A DNA stretch of 64,000 bases from Comamonas_C sp026954015 (GCA_035063785.1 JAPSFS010000001.1:310001-374000); one strand, 5' to 3'; positions 48,799-60,229 are shown, numbered from the stretch's first letter. Translations and numbers: made by a program. Notes: generated by a model not told the origin, from the letters alone.

Positions 48799-49533
48799 CT
48801 ATGGTAGTTGCGCCGCCGGCATGCGCGCGAGGATGGTGCGCGTGCGCCCCGCCAGATAGGCCGATTGCGGATTTTTCTCGAAGCGCCGGGGCGCGGGCAG
48901 CATCACCGCCAGGCGCGCGGCCTCGGGGGCGGTCAGCTCGGCGGCGCTCTTGCGGTAATAGTGCCGCGCGGCGGCCTCGGCGCCGTAGATGCCGTCGCCC
49001 CATTCCACGTTGTTCAGGTAGATCTCCAGGATGCGCTGTTTGGTCAGCAGCCGCTCGAGCGTGTAGGCGAGCACCAGCTCCTGCGCCTTGCGCACCAGCG
49101 TGCGCTCGCCCGAGAGCAGCAGGTTCTTGGCGAGCTGCTGCGTGATGGTCGAGCCGCCGCGCAGCGTGACCGCGCGCAGCGGCTTGCCCGGGTGGCGCTG
49201 CTGCGCCTGCAGCGCGCGCTCGCGCGCGGCGGCGTTGCGCTCCCAGGCCTTTTCGATCGCGTCCCACTGCACGCCGTCGTGCTGGATGAAGCCGTCGTCC
49301 TCGCTCGCGATCACCGCGCGCTTGAGCTGGCTGGAGATCTGCGCGTACGGCACCCATTGCTGGCGCCAGCGCATCGCCCCGTCCTGGCGCAGCTGCTGCC
49401 ACGCGGCCGAGCGCTGGAACGTCGTGGACTGCGGGTCGATGCGCGCCATCAGCGCGATGCGCAGCACGAAGTACAGCTGCAGCGCGACGAACGCGATCAG
49501 CACCAGCGCAAGCCAGCGCAGCAGCCCCTTCAT
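48799..49533 (-). CDS. mtgA: Monofunctional peptidoglycan glycosyltransferase
   Basis: A 244-residue enzyme. One membrane helix (WLALVLIAFVALQLYFVL) is followed by the GT51 domain: VIASEDDGFIQHDGVQWDAI with the catalytic Glu, GGSTITQQLAKNLLLSGERT and RILEIYLNNVEWGDGIYGAE. No transpeptidase domain follows. It polymerises lipid II into glycan strands. The start ATG at 49533 overlaps the aroE stop by 4 bases (ATGA). Confidence 0.96.
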   Translation of the reverse strand: MKGLLRWLALVLIAFVALQLYFVLRIALMARIDPQSTTFQRSAAWQQLRQDGAMRWRQQWVPYAQISSQLKRAVIASEDDGFIQHDGVQWDAIEKAWERNAAARERALQAQQRHPGKPLRAVTLRGGSTITQQLAKNLLLSGERTLVRKAQELVLAYTLERLLTKQRILEIYLNNVEWGDGIYGAEAAARHYYRKSAAELTAPEAARLAVMLPAPRRFEKNPQSAYLAGRTRTILARMPAAQLP

Positions 49534-50369
49534 GGCGCCGTCAGCAGGGTGCGCAGCTCGGCGAGCACCTGACCCGCGGGCGGGCGCACGCCGCGCCACA
49601 GGGCGAAGGAGGCGGCGGCCTGCTCCACCAGCATGCCCAGGCCGTCGCGCGCCAGCGCGCCGTGCTGCGTCGCCCAGTCGAGGAAGGCGCGCGCGGCGGG
49701 GCCGTACATCATGTCGTAGGCGAGCGCGCCGGGCCGCAGCGCGTGCGCGGGCACCGGCACAGGTGCGCCCGCGAGGCTGCTCGACGTGGCGTTGATGATG
49801 AGATCAAAATCGGCCTCCAGCGCTTGCTGGTCAAGCGCGAGCAGCTCTGTTTTATGGAGTGCAGCGCAGTCCTGGTGGCGTGCCGCGAGCTCGTGCGCCT
49901 TGCGGTGCGTGCGGTTGCACACGACGACGCGCCGCGGGCCGCGCGTGAGCAGCGGTGCGAGCACGCCCGCCGCCGCGCCGCCCGCGCCGATCAGGAGCAC
50001 GTCGCGCCCGGCGAGCGGCACGCATGCGCCGTGCTCGATGTCGGCCACGAGCCCGAGGCCGTCGGTGTTGTCCGCGTGGATGCGCCCGCCTTCCAGCACC
50101 AGCGTGTTGGCGGCGCCCGCCTGCGCCACGCGCTCGCTGTGCGTGTCGGCGAGCTGCGCGGCCTGCTGCTTGAACGGCACGGTGACGTTGCAGCCGCGCC
50201 CGCCCTGCGCCGCGAACGCGCGCACCGTGTCGGCGAAACCGTCGAGCGGCACGAGCAGCGCGTCGTAGGCGATGCGCTCACCCGTCAGCGCGGCAAAGCG
50301 CGCGTGGATCCACGGCGAGCGGCTGTGCGCCACCGGGTGGCCCATCACGCAGTAGCGGTCGGCGTTCAC
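49530..50369 (-). CDS. aroE: Shikimate dehydrogenase
   Basis: A 279-residue NADPH enzyme that reduces 3-dehydroshikimate in aromatic amino acid synthesis. The N-terminus has YCVMGHPVAHSRSPWIHARF, the catalytic Lys is in CNVTVPFKQQA, the substrate Asp in IHADNTDGLGLV, and the dinucleotide-binding motif is VLLIGAGGAAAGV followed by VVCNRTHRKA with the Arg of NADP-type enzymes. Overlaps by 4 bases with both neighbours show translational coupling in the operon. Bases 49801-49858 match the dispersed palindromic repeat and encode a surface segment (HKTELLALDQQALEADFDLI). Confidence 0.96.
   Translation of the reverse strand: MNADRYCVMGHPVAHSRSPWIHARFAALTGERIAYDALLVPLDGFADTVRAFAAQGGRGCNVTVPFKQQAAQLADTHSERVAQAGAANTLVLEGGRIHADNTDGLGLVADIEHGACVPLAGRDVLLIGAGGAAAGVLAPLLTRGPRRVVVCNRTHRKAHELAARHQDCAALHKTELLALDQQALEADFDLIINATSSSLAGAPVPVPAHALRPGALAYDMMYGPAARAFLDWATQHGALARDGLGMLVEQAAASFALWRGVRPPAGQVLAELRTLLTAP
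49801..49858. repeat. Dispersed palindromic repeat copy inside aroE
   Basis: A clear copy: AGATCAAAATCGGCCTCCAG, CGCTTGCTGGTCAAGCGCG, AGCAGCTCTGTTTTATGG. The core CGCTTG...CAAGCG is palindromic and both AT-rich edges are present. It is read in frame within aroE. Confidence 0.65.
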
Positions 50370-51235
50370 CGGGGCTCCCGCAACTGGGTTTCCAGCACCT
50401 GCTCGCGCGTGAACCTGAAGCGCGCGACGACCGCCAGCTCGTCCGTCTTGGCGCGCATCTCCGCATTGAACGGGCCGAAGGGTCCGGCCGCGCGCACGAT
50501 CGCCTCGGCGCGCTGGTCCAGCTGCGGGTTGCCCGAGCTGCGCACCACCTCGGTGGAGAGCACGCTGCCGTCGTGGTTCACCGTGAGGATCATCACCAGG
50601 TCGCCATAGAGCTTTCTGCCGCCCGCTTCGGGGAAGTTGCGCGTGCCCTTGTCTTCCACCTTGCGGCGCAGCTGGTCGTAGTACAGCGCGTACACCACCT
50701 CGCGCGTGGCGGGGCTGATGTAGCGCTTGCGCGGGCGGGCGTTTTGCTCGTTCACGCGTTTTTCGATTTCGGCGAGCAGCTGCACGAGCTGGCGACGGCG
50801 TTCCTGCAGCGCGCGGCCCTGTGCGCTATCGGTCGCCTCGCGCGGGTCGTCCTCGGGCATGGCCGCGAGCTGGCGGCGCACCTGCGTGAGCAGCCGCTCC
50901 TGCTCTTCGACCATCTCCTGCATCTGCTGCTCGGCCTCTTCGGCGTCTTCGCCCACGGCCGTGAGCGCCGAATAGGGCAGCGGGCTCGTGGCGCGGCCCT
51001 GCGCGGCCTCGCCCCCCCCGGCGAGCGAGGTCTGTGCGAGCGCCTGCGCCTGCTCCGGCGGCGTATCGCCCCGGGCGTTGACGAGGATCACCTCCAGCGG
51101 CAGCGCGTCGAGCACGCGCTCGAACGCCTGCGGCGCGACAAAGCGCACGGTGAGCAGCGCCGCGTGCACCGCGATCGACAGCCCCAGCGCGATCTGCAGC
51201 GTGCTGAGGCGCCTGCACGCACGCAACGCGGTCAC
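50366..51235 (-). CDS. TonB-like C-terminal domain protein (energy transducer type)
   Basis: A 289-residue protein starting at a GTG (51235) that overlaps the ribonuclease stop as GTGA. An N-terminal membrane helix (TLQIALGLSIAVHAALLTV) is followed by a charged coiled-coil region (EDAEEAEQQMQEMVEEQERL, RALQERRRQLVQLLAEIEKR) and a C-terminal TonB-type domain (YGDLVMILTVNHDGSVLSTE, GNPQLDQRAEAIVRAAGPFG). It lacks the long Pro-rich linker of classic TonB. It may transmit energy or force to an outer membrane partner; no ExbB/ExbD or receptor genes lie nearby. Overlaps on both sides place it firmly in the ribonuclease-aroE-mtgA-ruvC operon. Confidence 0.8.
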   Translation of the reverse strand: MTALRACRRLSTLQIALGLSIAVHAALLTVRFVAPQAFERVLDALPLEVILVNARGDTPPEQAQALAQTSLAGGGEAAQGRATSPLPYSALTAVGEDAEEAEQQMQEMVEEQERLLTQVRRQLAAMPEDDPREATDSAQGRALQERRRQLVQLLAEIEKRVNEQNARPRKRYISPATREVVYALYYDQLRRKVEDKGTRNFPEAGGRKLYGDLVMILTVNHDGSVLSTEVVRSSGNPQLDQRAEAIVRAAGPFGPFNAEMRAKTDELAVVARFRFTREQVLETQLREPR

Positions 51236-53310
51236 GGCGCCGTGGGCTCCGCGGGCTCGGGTGTGCCCGCGTCGCCGTCGGTCAGATTCACCGCGATCGC
51301 AAGCGTCGCCTGCGGCGCGTCGACCTCGTCTTCGTCCACCGGACCGTCGTCGCCGGTGTCGGGCGGGTCGTCGAGCCGCGCGATCAGCGTGCCGCTCACT
51401 TCCAGCGTGATCTCGTCGATCCGGCCCAGCTGCACGCGCGCTCGCGCGCCGCGCGCAAGCGCCTGCGCGCCCAGCACCGGCAGCACGAGCGGCAGGTGGT
51501 CGGCGCGCACCAGGAATTCGCCGCCCTGGCCTTCGCGGATCACCGTGGCGTCCAGTTCCGTGATGCCCTGCTGCTTCAGGTAGCGCAGCGTCCACCAGCG
51601 CTCCATGCTCGCCTGGTAGGCGTTGTAGGCGCCGTAGGTGGCGTCGAAGCTGCTGATGATGGCAAAGAGGCTGGCGTCCTTGGGCTTGAACGGCGCGGCC
51701 AGTGCGGCGGTGGTGCCGTGGCGCACGCAGGCGATGATCTGCCACTGGTTCACCAGGTCGACGTAACGGCGCAGCGGCGAGGTGGCCCAGGCGTAGCAGG
51801 ACACGCCGATGCCTGCGTGCGCCAGCGCGCGCAGGCCCATGCGTACCTTCACGCCGGGCGCCAGGCTCGCCTGGCTGCGGTAGATGCCGGGCACGCCGTG
51901 CTCGGCCAGCATGCGCCCCCAGGTGCTGTTGGCGACGATCGCGGCCTCGGCCACGATGAGGTCCAGCGGCGCGCCGCGCCGGCGCACCTCGATGGACACG
52001 CGCTCGCTGCCGTCGGGCTCGTCGGCGGGGCCATCCGTGAGCCGGAAGGTGTAGTCGGGGCGGTTGAAGTTTTCGGGCTTGCCGCGCACCTGCTCGCGCC
52101 CGGCCTTGAGGTGTTTGGCCAAGCGGTACAAAAAGGTGAGCTCCTCGCGCTTGTCCAGCAAGGGCTGAGGCGTGTTTTCGCTTGAAATTTCGGGGTCGGT
52201 GATCCAGTCTTCCGTAACGATGGCGTCGAGCCGGTCGTGGCGGAAGTTGGTCGCCACCTGCACGCGCTCCAGCCGCGTCTGGCTCGCGAGCACCGCCAGC
52301 GTCGCCTCGTCGTAGGTGACGTACAGCGACACCGCCGGGTTGGCGCGTTCGGCGTCGAGCGTGTAGGCCTGCACCACGGCGGGCGGCAGCATGGTGATCT
52401 TGTGGCCCGGCAGGTAGACGGTGGACAGGCGCACGCGCGCCAGGTGGTCGAGCGCGTCGCCCGGCGTGATCGCCAGCGCCGGCGCGGCGATGTGGATGCC
52501 GAGCGTCACGCGCCCGCTGCCCAGGCCCTGCAGCGAGAGCGCGTCGTCGATCTCGGTCGTCTCGGAATCGTCGATCGAGTACGCCACGACCGGCGCGAGC
52601 GGCAGGTCGGCCGGCGCCTCGGGCGCGGCGACGGGGGCAAAGCCCGTGCCGTGCGGGAAATACTCGAACAGAAAGCGCTGCCAGTGAAACGCATACGCCG
52701 AGGCGATCGCGCCCGCGTCCTGCAAGAGCGCCAGCGGCGGCTTGTGCGTGGCGCGGCTGGCCTGCACCACGGCCTTGTACTCGGGGGCGTTCTTGTCGGG
52801 CTTGAACAGGATCTTGTAGAGCTGCTCATGGATGGCCGCCGGGCACGACCCCGCGGCCAGCGCGTCGGCCCAGGCGTCGATCTGCGCCTGCACCTGCTTT
52901 TTCTTCTCGATCGCGGCCAGCGCCTGCTGCACGATCTCGGCCGGGGCCTTCCTGAACCGGCCCTTGCCCGCGCGGCGAAAGTAGTGCGGCGCCTCGAACA
53001 GCGCGAGCAGCATGCCCGCGAGCTCGCTCGCCGGGGCCGTGGGCGAAAAATAGTCGCGCGCAAGCTCGGCAAAGCCGAATTCGCCCTCGGGCGCGAACTC
53101 CCACGCGAGCGGCAGCTCCACCGACGCGGCCACCGCCTGCGCTTGCGCGAGCAGTTCCGCCGGCGTGGGGTGCTCGAATTTCAGCAGCAGCGCGGCGGCC
53201 TTGGCCTTGACGCGCTTGCCGCTTTCGAGCTCCACCTGCGCGGCGCTGTCGGACTCGGAGAGGATGCGCCCGGCCTGGTACTTGCCCGCGTCTTCAAACA
53301 ATACATGCAT
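51232..53310 (-). CDS. RNB-domain exoribonuclease (RNase II/R family)
   Basis: A 692-residue exoribonuclease. The start MHVLFEDAGKYQAGRILSES is at 53310; the ribosome-binding site is poor. A short N-terminal beta-domain and a helical region precede the RNB catalytic domain, with YSIDDSETTEIDDALSL, IHIAAPALAITPGDALDHLA and YAWATSPLRRYVDLVNQWQI. One active-site position that is Asp in E. coli RNase II is Glu here (TTEIDD), as I recall for the cyanobacterial/plastid RNR1 branch. The C-terminal S1-like part is short and ends in an acidic tail (DDGPVDEDEVDAPQ). It leads an operon with a TonB-like protein and aroE. Confidence 0.88.
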   Translation of the reverse strand: MHVLFEDAGKYQAGRILSESDSAAQVELESGKRVKAKAAALLLKFEHPTPAELLAQAQAVAASVELPLAWEFAPEGEFGFAELARDYFSPTAPASELAGMLLALFEAPHYFRRAGKGRFRKAPAEIVQQALAAIEKKKQVQAQIDAWADALAAGSCPAAIHEQLYKILFKPDKNAPEYKAVVQASRATHKPPLALLQDAGAIASAYAFHWQRFLFEYFPHGTGFAPVAAPEAPADLPLAPVVAYSIDDSETTEIDDALSLQGLGSGRVTLGIHIAAPALAITPGDALDHLARVRLSTVYLPGHKITMLPPAVVQAYTLDAERANPAVSLYVTYDEATLAVLASQTRLERVQVATNFRHDRLDAIVTEDWITDPEISSENTPQPLLDKREELTFLYRLAKHLKAGREQVRGKPENFNRPDYTFRLTDGPADEPDGSERVSIEVRRRGAPLDLIVAEAAIVANSTWGRMLAEHGVPGIYRSQASLAPGVKVRMGLRALAHAGIGVSCYAWATSPLRRYVDLVNQWQIIACVRHGTTAALAAPFKPKDASLFAIISSFDATYGAYNAYQASMERWWTLRYLKQQGITELDATVIREGQGGEFLVRADHLPLVLPVLGAQALARGARARVQLGRIDEITLEVSGTLIARLDDPPDTGDDGPVDEDEVDAPQATLAIAVNLTDGDAGTPEPAEPTAP

Positions 53311-53424
53311 GGAGGGAATTTTCCCATGGCCGCCCCCCGCCCGGGCAGGGGGCGCGCAAGCGCTTGAAAAGAGCGGCAGCGTCGCCATCTGGACACAGAT
53401 CGCGCTGCGGCGTTGATCGCTAGA

Positions 53425-53781
53425 ATGAACTTCATGGTCACCAAGCCGCCTGCGCTCTCGCCGCGCGAACCGTCCTGGGATGACGGCGGCTCCGTCGTGG
53501 CCGAGCGGCGCACGCAAAAGCTGCAACCGCCGCACATGTACCAGGTGGTGATGCTCAATGACGATTTCACGCCGATGGAGTTCGTCGTCGTGGTACTGCA
53601 GGAATTTTTCAACAAGAATCGCGAAGCCGCCACACAGATCATGCTCAAGATTCACCTGGACGGCAAAGGCGTATGCGGCGTGTACACGCGCGACATCGCC
53701 GACTCCAAGGTGGCGCAGGTCATGGACGCGGCGCACAAGGCGGGGCACCCGTTGCAATGTCTGAGCGAGCCTGTTGAATGA
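53425..53781 (+). CDS. clpS: ATP-dependent Clp protease adapter ClpS
   Basis: A 118-residue adapter that hands N-degron substrates to ClpAP. The core PPHMYQVVMLNDDFTPMEFV has the Asn-Asp-Asp binding pocket, and MLKIHLDGKGVCGVYTRDIA is the second half of the pocket. The start is uncertain: Met at 53425 (MNFMVTKPP) or 53434 (MVTKPP); a TAGAAT box lies immediately upstream, so the leader is very short. The clpA gene follows after 57 bases. Confidence 0.95.
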   Translation: MNFMVTKPPALSPREPSWDDGGSVVAERRTQKLQPPHMYQVVMLNDDFTPMEFVVVVLQEFFNKNREAATQIMLKIHLDGKGVCGVYTRDIADSKVAQVMDAAHKAGHPLQCLSEPVE

Positions 53782-53838
53782 CAGGCCTTGCGCCCTGATC
53801 TACAGTTAGTCCCAACCGCAAGCCAAAGGAGTTCTCAC

Positions 53839-56196
<2,358 letters not shown>

Positions 56197-56221
56197 CGGG
56201 CGCATGCCCACCACCCACCCC

Positions 56222-56246
56222 AGCCCGCCTGCCCGGCGGGCTTTTT
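56222..56246 (+). terminator. Rho-independent terminator after clpA
   Basis: AGCCCGCC pairs with GGCGGGCT around TGCCC and is followed by TTTT. It begins 26 bases after the clpA stop. Confidence 0.85.
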
Positions 56247-56248
56247 CG

Positions 56249-56307
56249 TATAAAAAATGGCTCTAGCGCTTGACAGGCAAGCGCAACCAGCTATAAAAAT
56301 TCAACCA
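56249..56307. repeat. Dispersed palindromic repeat copy before the TDT carrier gene
   Basis: A clear copy: ATAAAAAATGGCTCTAGCGC, TTGACAGGCAAGCGCAACC, AGCTATAAAAATTC. The core AGCGCTTGacaggCAAGCGC is palindromic with AT-rich edges on both sides. It ends directly at the next start codon, so the ribosome-binding region of that gene is made of repeat. Confidence 0.75.
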
Positions 56308-57369
56308 ATGACCCTGATCGCAGGCTGGCGCCGCGCGCTGGCGGATTTGTCCCCGGCCAACTTCGGGCTCGTGATGGCCACGGGCATCGTGGCGCTCGCG
56401 GCCTCGATGGTCGGCTGGGCGTGGATCGCCCGCGCGCTGTTCGCGCTCAACGTGCTGCAGTACGCGGTGCTGGCGCTGCTGTATGTGCTGCGCGCGCTGC
56501 TGCACCCGCGCCGCTTCTTCGGCGACATGGGCGACCACGCCGTCGGGCCGGGCTACTTCACCGTGGTGGCGGCCACCGGCGTGCTCGCAAGCCAGTACCT
56601 CGTGCAGGGCGGCAACGTGGCGACGGGCTGGCTGCTCTGGGGGCTCACGCTCGCGTTCTGGGTGGTGTTCACCTACGCCATCTTCTTCGCCTTCATCGTG
56701 CGCCGCGACAAGCCGCCGCTTGGGAGCGGCATCAGCGGCTCGTGGCTGCTCGCGGTGGTGGCCACGCAGGCGGTTGCCGTGGTGAGCGCGCTGCTCGTGC
56801 CCGACACCGCGCCCGCGCTGCGCCCCGCGCTCAACCTGCTGGCGCTCGCGACCTGGCTGTGCGCCGGGGTGCTGTACCTCTGGCTCATGACGCTGATCTT
56901 CTACCGCCTCATGTTCCTGCGGCTCGCGCCCGACGAGCTCATCCCCTCGTACTGGATCAACATGGGAGCGCTGGCCATCTCCACTCTTGCGGGCGCGCTG
57001 CTCGTGCAGGAGGCCGCGCAAGCGCCGTGGCTCACCACCATGCTGCCCTTCGTCAAGGGCTACACCCTGCTGTACTGGGCCGCGGGCACCTGGTGGATCC
57101 CGGTGCTGCTGCTGCTGGGCGTGTGGCGCCACGGCGTGCGCCGCTACCCGCTGCGCTACGAGCCGCTGTACTGGGGACTGGTCTTTCCGCTGGGCATGTA
57201 CGCCGCCTGCACCTGGCAGATGGACCGTGCGTTGGACATCGGGCTGCTCGGCGGCGTCGCGCGCACCTTCCTTGTCGCGGGGCTGCTCGCGTGGACGCTG
57301 GCGTTTGCCGGGCTGCTGCGCCGCGCGCTGGGCACGCTGTGGGGCAGCACTGTACAGGTGGAGCGCTGA
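56308..57369 (+). CDS. Tellurite-resistance/dicarboxylate (TDT, SLAC1-type) transporter
   Basis: A 353-residue membrane protein with about ten helices. The start MTLIAGWRRALADLSPANFG at 56308 is chosen because the frame upstream is the palindromic repeat. LSPANFGLVMATGIVALAAS is the usual N-terminus of TehA/TDT-family carriers, and SYWINMGALAISTLAG and FVKGYTLLYWAAGTWWIPVL are typical later helices. Family members move tellurite-related anions, malate or other small anions; the substrate is not clear. The mobile element cluster begins about 200 bases downstream, where I see no gene. Confidence 0.82.
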   Translation: MTLIAGWRRALADLSPANFGLVMATGIVALAASMVGWAWIARALFALNVLQYAVLALLYVLRALLHPRRFFGDMGDHAVGPGYFTVVAATGVLASQYLVQGGNVATGWLLWGLTLAFWVVFTYAIFFAFIVRRDKPPLGSGISGSWLLAVVATQAVAVVSALLVPDTAPALRPALNLLALATWLCAGVLYLWLMTLIFYRLMFLRLAPDELIPSYWINMGALAISTLAGALLVQEAAQAPWLTTMLPFVKGYTLLYWAAGTWWIPVLLLLGVWRHGVRRYPLRYEPLYWGLVFPLGMYAACTWQMDRALDIGLLGGVARTFLVAGLLAWTLAFAGLLRRALGTLWGSTVQVER

Positions 57370-58971
57370 AGGCCCGTTGTCGGGGCGGCCTGCTCCCTTG
57401 ATGTCCTCCGTATCCCCATGCTTTCTATGCCGGTGTGAAGCAGCACTGTTTCACTGCTTGCCTCGACAGGTCGGCAATTGATCACTGGGTTGGCGGCGTG
57501 TGGCCGATGCGGGTGGGGTGCCTTGGCCAGCAATATGCTGAAACTGCAGGCTTTTTAGTCGCCCCTGATTTATTCACTTCAAGCCCAGACTGCGCTTGAT
57601 GCGGCTCCAGGGACAGACCCCAACCACGTGCACAGCCTGCGCAGCCCGTTGGGCTGCATCCCCATCGCCCGAAGCAGGCACAAAAAAGCCTCTTCAAGCA
57701 AGGCCAGCCCCTTCTTGACGATCTGACGCAGCAGCCAGCGGATGTTGTAGCTTGCCGCGGCAAGCACCGCGTTGATGCCGTCGCCCATCTCCCCCTTGAG
57801 GTAGCAGCGCCCCATGCGGTGATCGCCCTTGAGGTGCCCAATGATGGGCTCAATGGCTTGGCGACGCTTGAGCAGTCTTCTTTTCTGCTCGCTGATGCGT
57901 CTGGCCTTGCCCCGGTGCACGATCTTGACGTCCGGGTTGTCTGCATCCACGCCCCGGTAGCCCAGATCAACAAAGGCCGTCATGGGCTTGCGCTCGGTGT
58001 CCTGCATCAGGATGCTGGCTTGCTCCAGTTGGTCATGCAGCGTGTGCCCGTCGTACGGATTGCCGTGAAACGCCCGTGCTCCCACAATCAGGGTGCCCCT
58101 GAGCGTGCTGGCAATGCCCACCTTCACGCCAAACTCGTAAGGTGTCCTGGCCTTGTCCTGGCTGATACAGCTCACTTCTGGCGCATGCCAGGCGTAGAGC
58201 TTGGGCTGCCCATCGATGGCCTTGCGCTGGCCGCTTTGGCCTGCGATGCGAGCGGCCTTGTTCAAGGTATCGGCCAGCGCCTGATGGCGCGGCGCATGCG
58301 CCTGAACTGACGCGCATGGGCGTAGCGCGGGGCCTTGTAGCCCAGCAGCTTGCCTTCCTTGGCGAAGGTCTGCTTCAACGTAACACCAGCCTCCTTGGCA
58401 GCCTGAACCAGCTTCACTCGGGTCGTCTCCAGCAGTCGGCTGTCCGTGGGGTGGGCAATGGCCTTGTGCTGCACGGTGGAGTCCACGATCACGCGCGAGA
58501 GTTCCTGAGGCTTGATGAGCCCTTGTTCAACCGCGACGTTGATGGTCTGCGCCAGCAGCTCTTCGACGCCTTCCTCGCCCAGCAGCAGGCGAAACTTCAC
58601 CAAGATGGTGGCGTCGCAGGGCAGGCGGTGTTCAAAGTACGCCTGCCCGGAGAACAACTGCCATGTTGGCGTCTCGGCCCAGCGTGCCACGATGCCCTCG
58701 TCGGATTCGTTGAAGGCGTGCTTGAGGTACAGCAGCGAGATCATGGTGCGCAGGGGCACGCGTGGGCGCCCCGCGTTGCTGCGTGAGGCAGCGCGCACCG
58801 CCTTCTCGCCAAAGAGGTCCAGATCGGGCATGGCCACGTCAGCGCGTGCCTTGCGCATGAACAGGTGCGCCACGCTCGCTTCTATCTGCTGCCAAGGCAT
58901 GCGCGAGGCCAGCACCGCCAAGGGGTGGCGCGGGTCGATCATCTGGTCAATGCGCGAGCGAAAAAAGTCCT

Positions 58972-60094
58972 GGCGGATTCAAATCTGAAGTGCAACACCT
59001 GCAAACCTGTAAGGTCAGCAGATGCCAGACGTTTCGAGAGCCTACCGCCAACTCCAGCCTGAAGACCGAGTGCCCCTTGCCAGCCTGCACCAGCAGGGCC
59101 TGGGCATCCGAGCCATTGCCCGCGTACTTGGACGCTCGCCGGCAACCGTCAGCCGCGAGTTGCGGCGTAACGCCTGCGATGGACACTACGCCAGCACCCC
59201 AGCGCATGATCGCTGCCGCCAGCGTCGCGTGCTGGCTCGCCCGGCTCGCAAGCTCGATGCTCAGGGCGTGCTGTTCGGCGTGATGCGCCATTGCCTGGGT
59301 CTGCGCTGGTCGCCCGAGCAGATTGCCCTGACACTGGCGAGCATCTACCCCAAGGGCCACCCGTACCGCGTGTCGCACGAGACCATCTACAACTGCATCT
59401 ACGCCCAGCCCGTGGGCGAGCTCAAGCGCGAGCTGGTAGCCTGCCTGCGTCAGGCCAGAAACAAACGCACCCCGCGCAGCAAAGGCGAGGATCGGCGCGG
59501 GCAGATCCCGGACATGCTCAGCATTCACGTGCGCCCACCCGAGGTGGCCGAGCGCCAATTCCCCGGCCACTGGGAGGGTGACCTGATCAAGGGGGCGGGC
59601 AACGCCAGCGCCGTGGGCACGCTGGTCGAGCGCACCAGCCGGCTGCTGATGCTGGTCAAGCTGCCTCCCCCCAAGCCGGCCAGCGCGGCCAGCGTGCTGC
59701 AGGCCTTCACGGACAAGCTCAATGGCATTGCTCAGCCAATGCGCAAGACTCTGACCTACGACCAGGGCCTGGAGATGGCGCGCCACAAGGAGCTGACGGC
59801 CAACACCGGCATTGCGGTGTACTTCTGCGACCCGCACAGCCCCTGGCAGAGGGGCTCCAACGAGAACATCAACGGCCTGGTGCGCCAGTACCTGCCCAAG
59901 GGCACGGATCTGAGCGGCTACAGCCAGCAGCAGCTCGATGCCATTGCCGACGAGATCAACAACCGACCGCGCAAGGGCCTGGGGGTGAGAACGCCCCTGG
60001 CCGTGTACCGCCAATTGCTGATCACCCACGCTCAGCCACAATCGAGCGCCATTCACTGAAACCGTGGGTGTTGCACTTCAGATTTGAATCCGCC
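58972..60094 (+). mobile_element. IS30-family insertion sequence, complete
   Basis: A 1123-base element bounded by perfect 28-bp inverted repeats (58972-58999 and 60067-60094, beginning GGCGGATTCAAATCTGAAGT on each strand) and flanked by CCT direct repeats (58969-58971 and 60095-60097). It holds one intact transposase gene. It is inserted into the 5' end of an IS5-type transposase gene. Confidence 0.93.
59022..60059 (+). CDS. IS30-family transposase
   Basis: A 345-residue DDE transposase. The N-terminal HTH region has LASLHQQGLGIRAIARVLGR and SPATVSRELRRNACDGHY. The catalytic core has HWEGDLIKGAGNASAVGTLV (first Asp), KTLTYDQGLEMARHKELT (second Asp) and SPWQRGSNENINGLVRQYLP (Glu), then LDAIADEINNRPRKGLGVRT, the family's C-terminal signature. 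No frameshift is seen, so the element is probably active or recently active. The start lies 22 bases inside the left terminal repeat. Confidence 0.95.
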   Translation: MPDVSRAYRQLQPEDRVPLASLHQQGLGIRAIARVLGRSPATVSRELRRNACDGHYASTPAHDRCRQRRVLARPARKLDAQGVLFGVMRHCLGLRWSPEQIALTLASIYPKGHPYRVSHETIYNCIYAQPVGELKRELVACLRQARNKRTPRSKGEDRRGQIPDMLSIHVRPPEVAERQFPGHWEGDLIKGAGNASAVGTLVERTSRLLMLVKLPPPKPASAASVLQAFTDKLNGIAQPMRKTLTYDQGLEMARHKELTANTGIAVYFCDPHSPWQRGSNENINGLVRQYLPKGTDLSGYSQQQLDAIADEINNRPRKGLGVRTPLAVYRQLLITHAQPQSSAIH

Positions 60095-60229
60095 CCTGGA
60101 TAGCGGGGCAGGCGAACATCAAAAACTCCCAGCAACTGGCGTGTGAAGAGAATCAGACTGGGAGATATTTTACCGAAAAATACCAAATTACTCAATAAAA
60201 TCAATGGCTTACGAATAAATCAGAGGTGA

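Larger units (their letters stand above)
57579..60119 (-). pseudogene. IS5-family transposase, split by IS30 and frameshifted
   Basis: Read on the minus strand, the gene began at an ATG at 60119 after GGGAG (MFACPAIQ), was cut at 60095 by the IS30 element, and resumes at 58968 (DFFRSRIDQMIDPRHPLAVL). The first half (to 58262) has the N-terminal transposase domain and DATILVKFRLLLGEEG and VIVDSTVQHKAIAHP with the first catalytic Asp. The second half (58265 to 57579) is in another frame and has TAFVDLGYRGVDADNPD and RRQAIEPIIGHLKGDHRMGR with the second Asp and Glu. A one-base shift near 58285 separates the two. Removing IS30 and one CCT copy restores the N-terminal frame exactly. The outer ends of this IS are not resolved; CTCCCAG at 60126 and CTGGGAG at 60158 form a small inverted repeat beyond the start. 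Confidence 0.85.
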
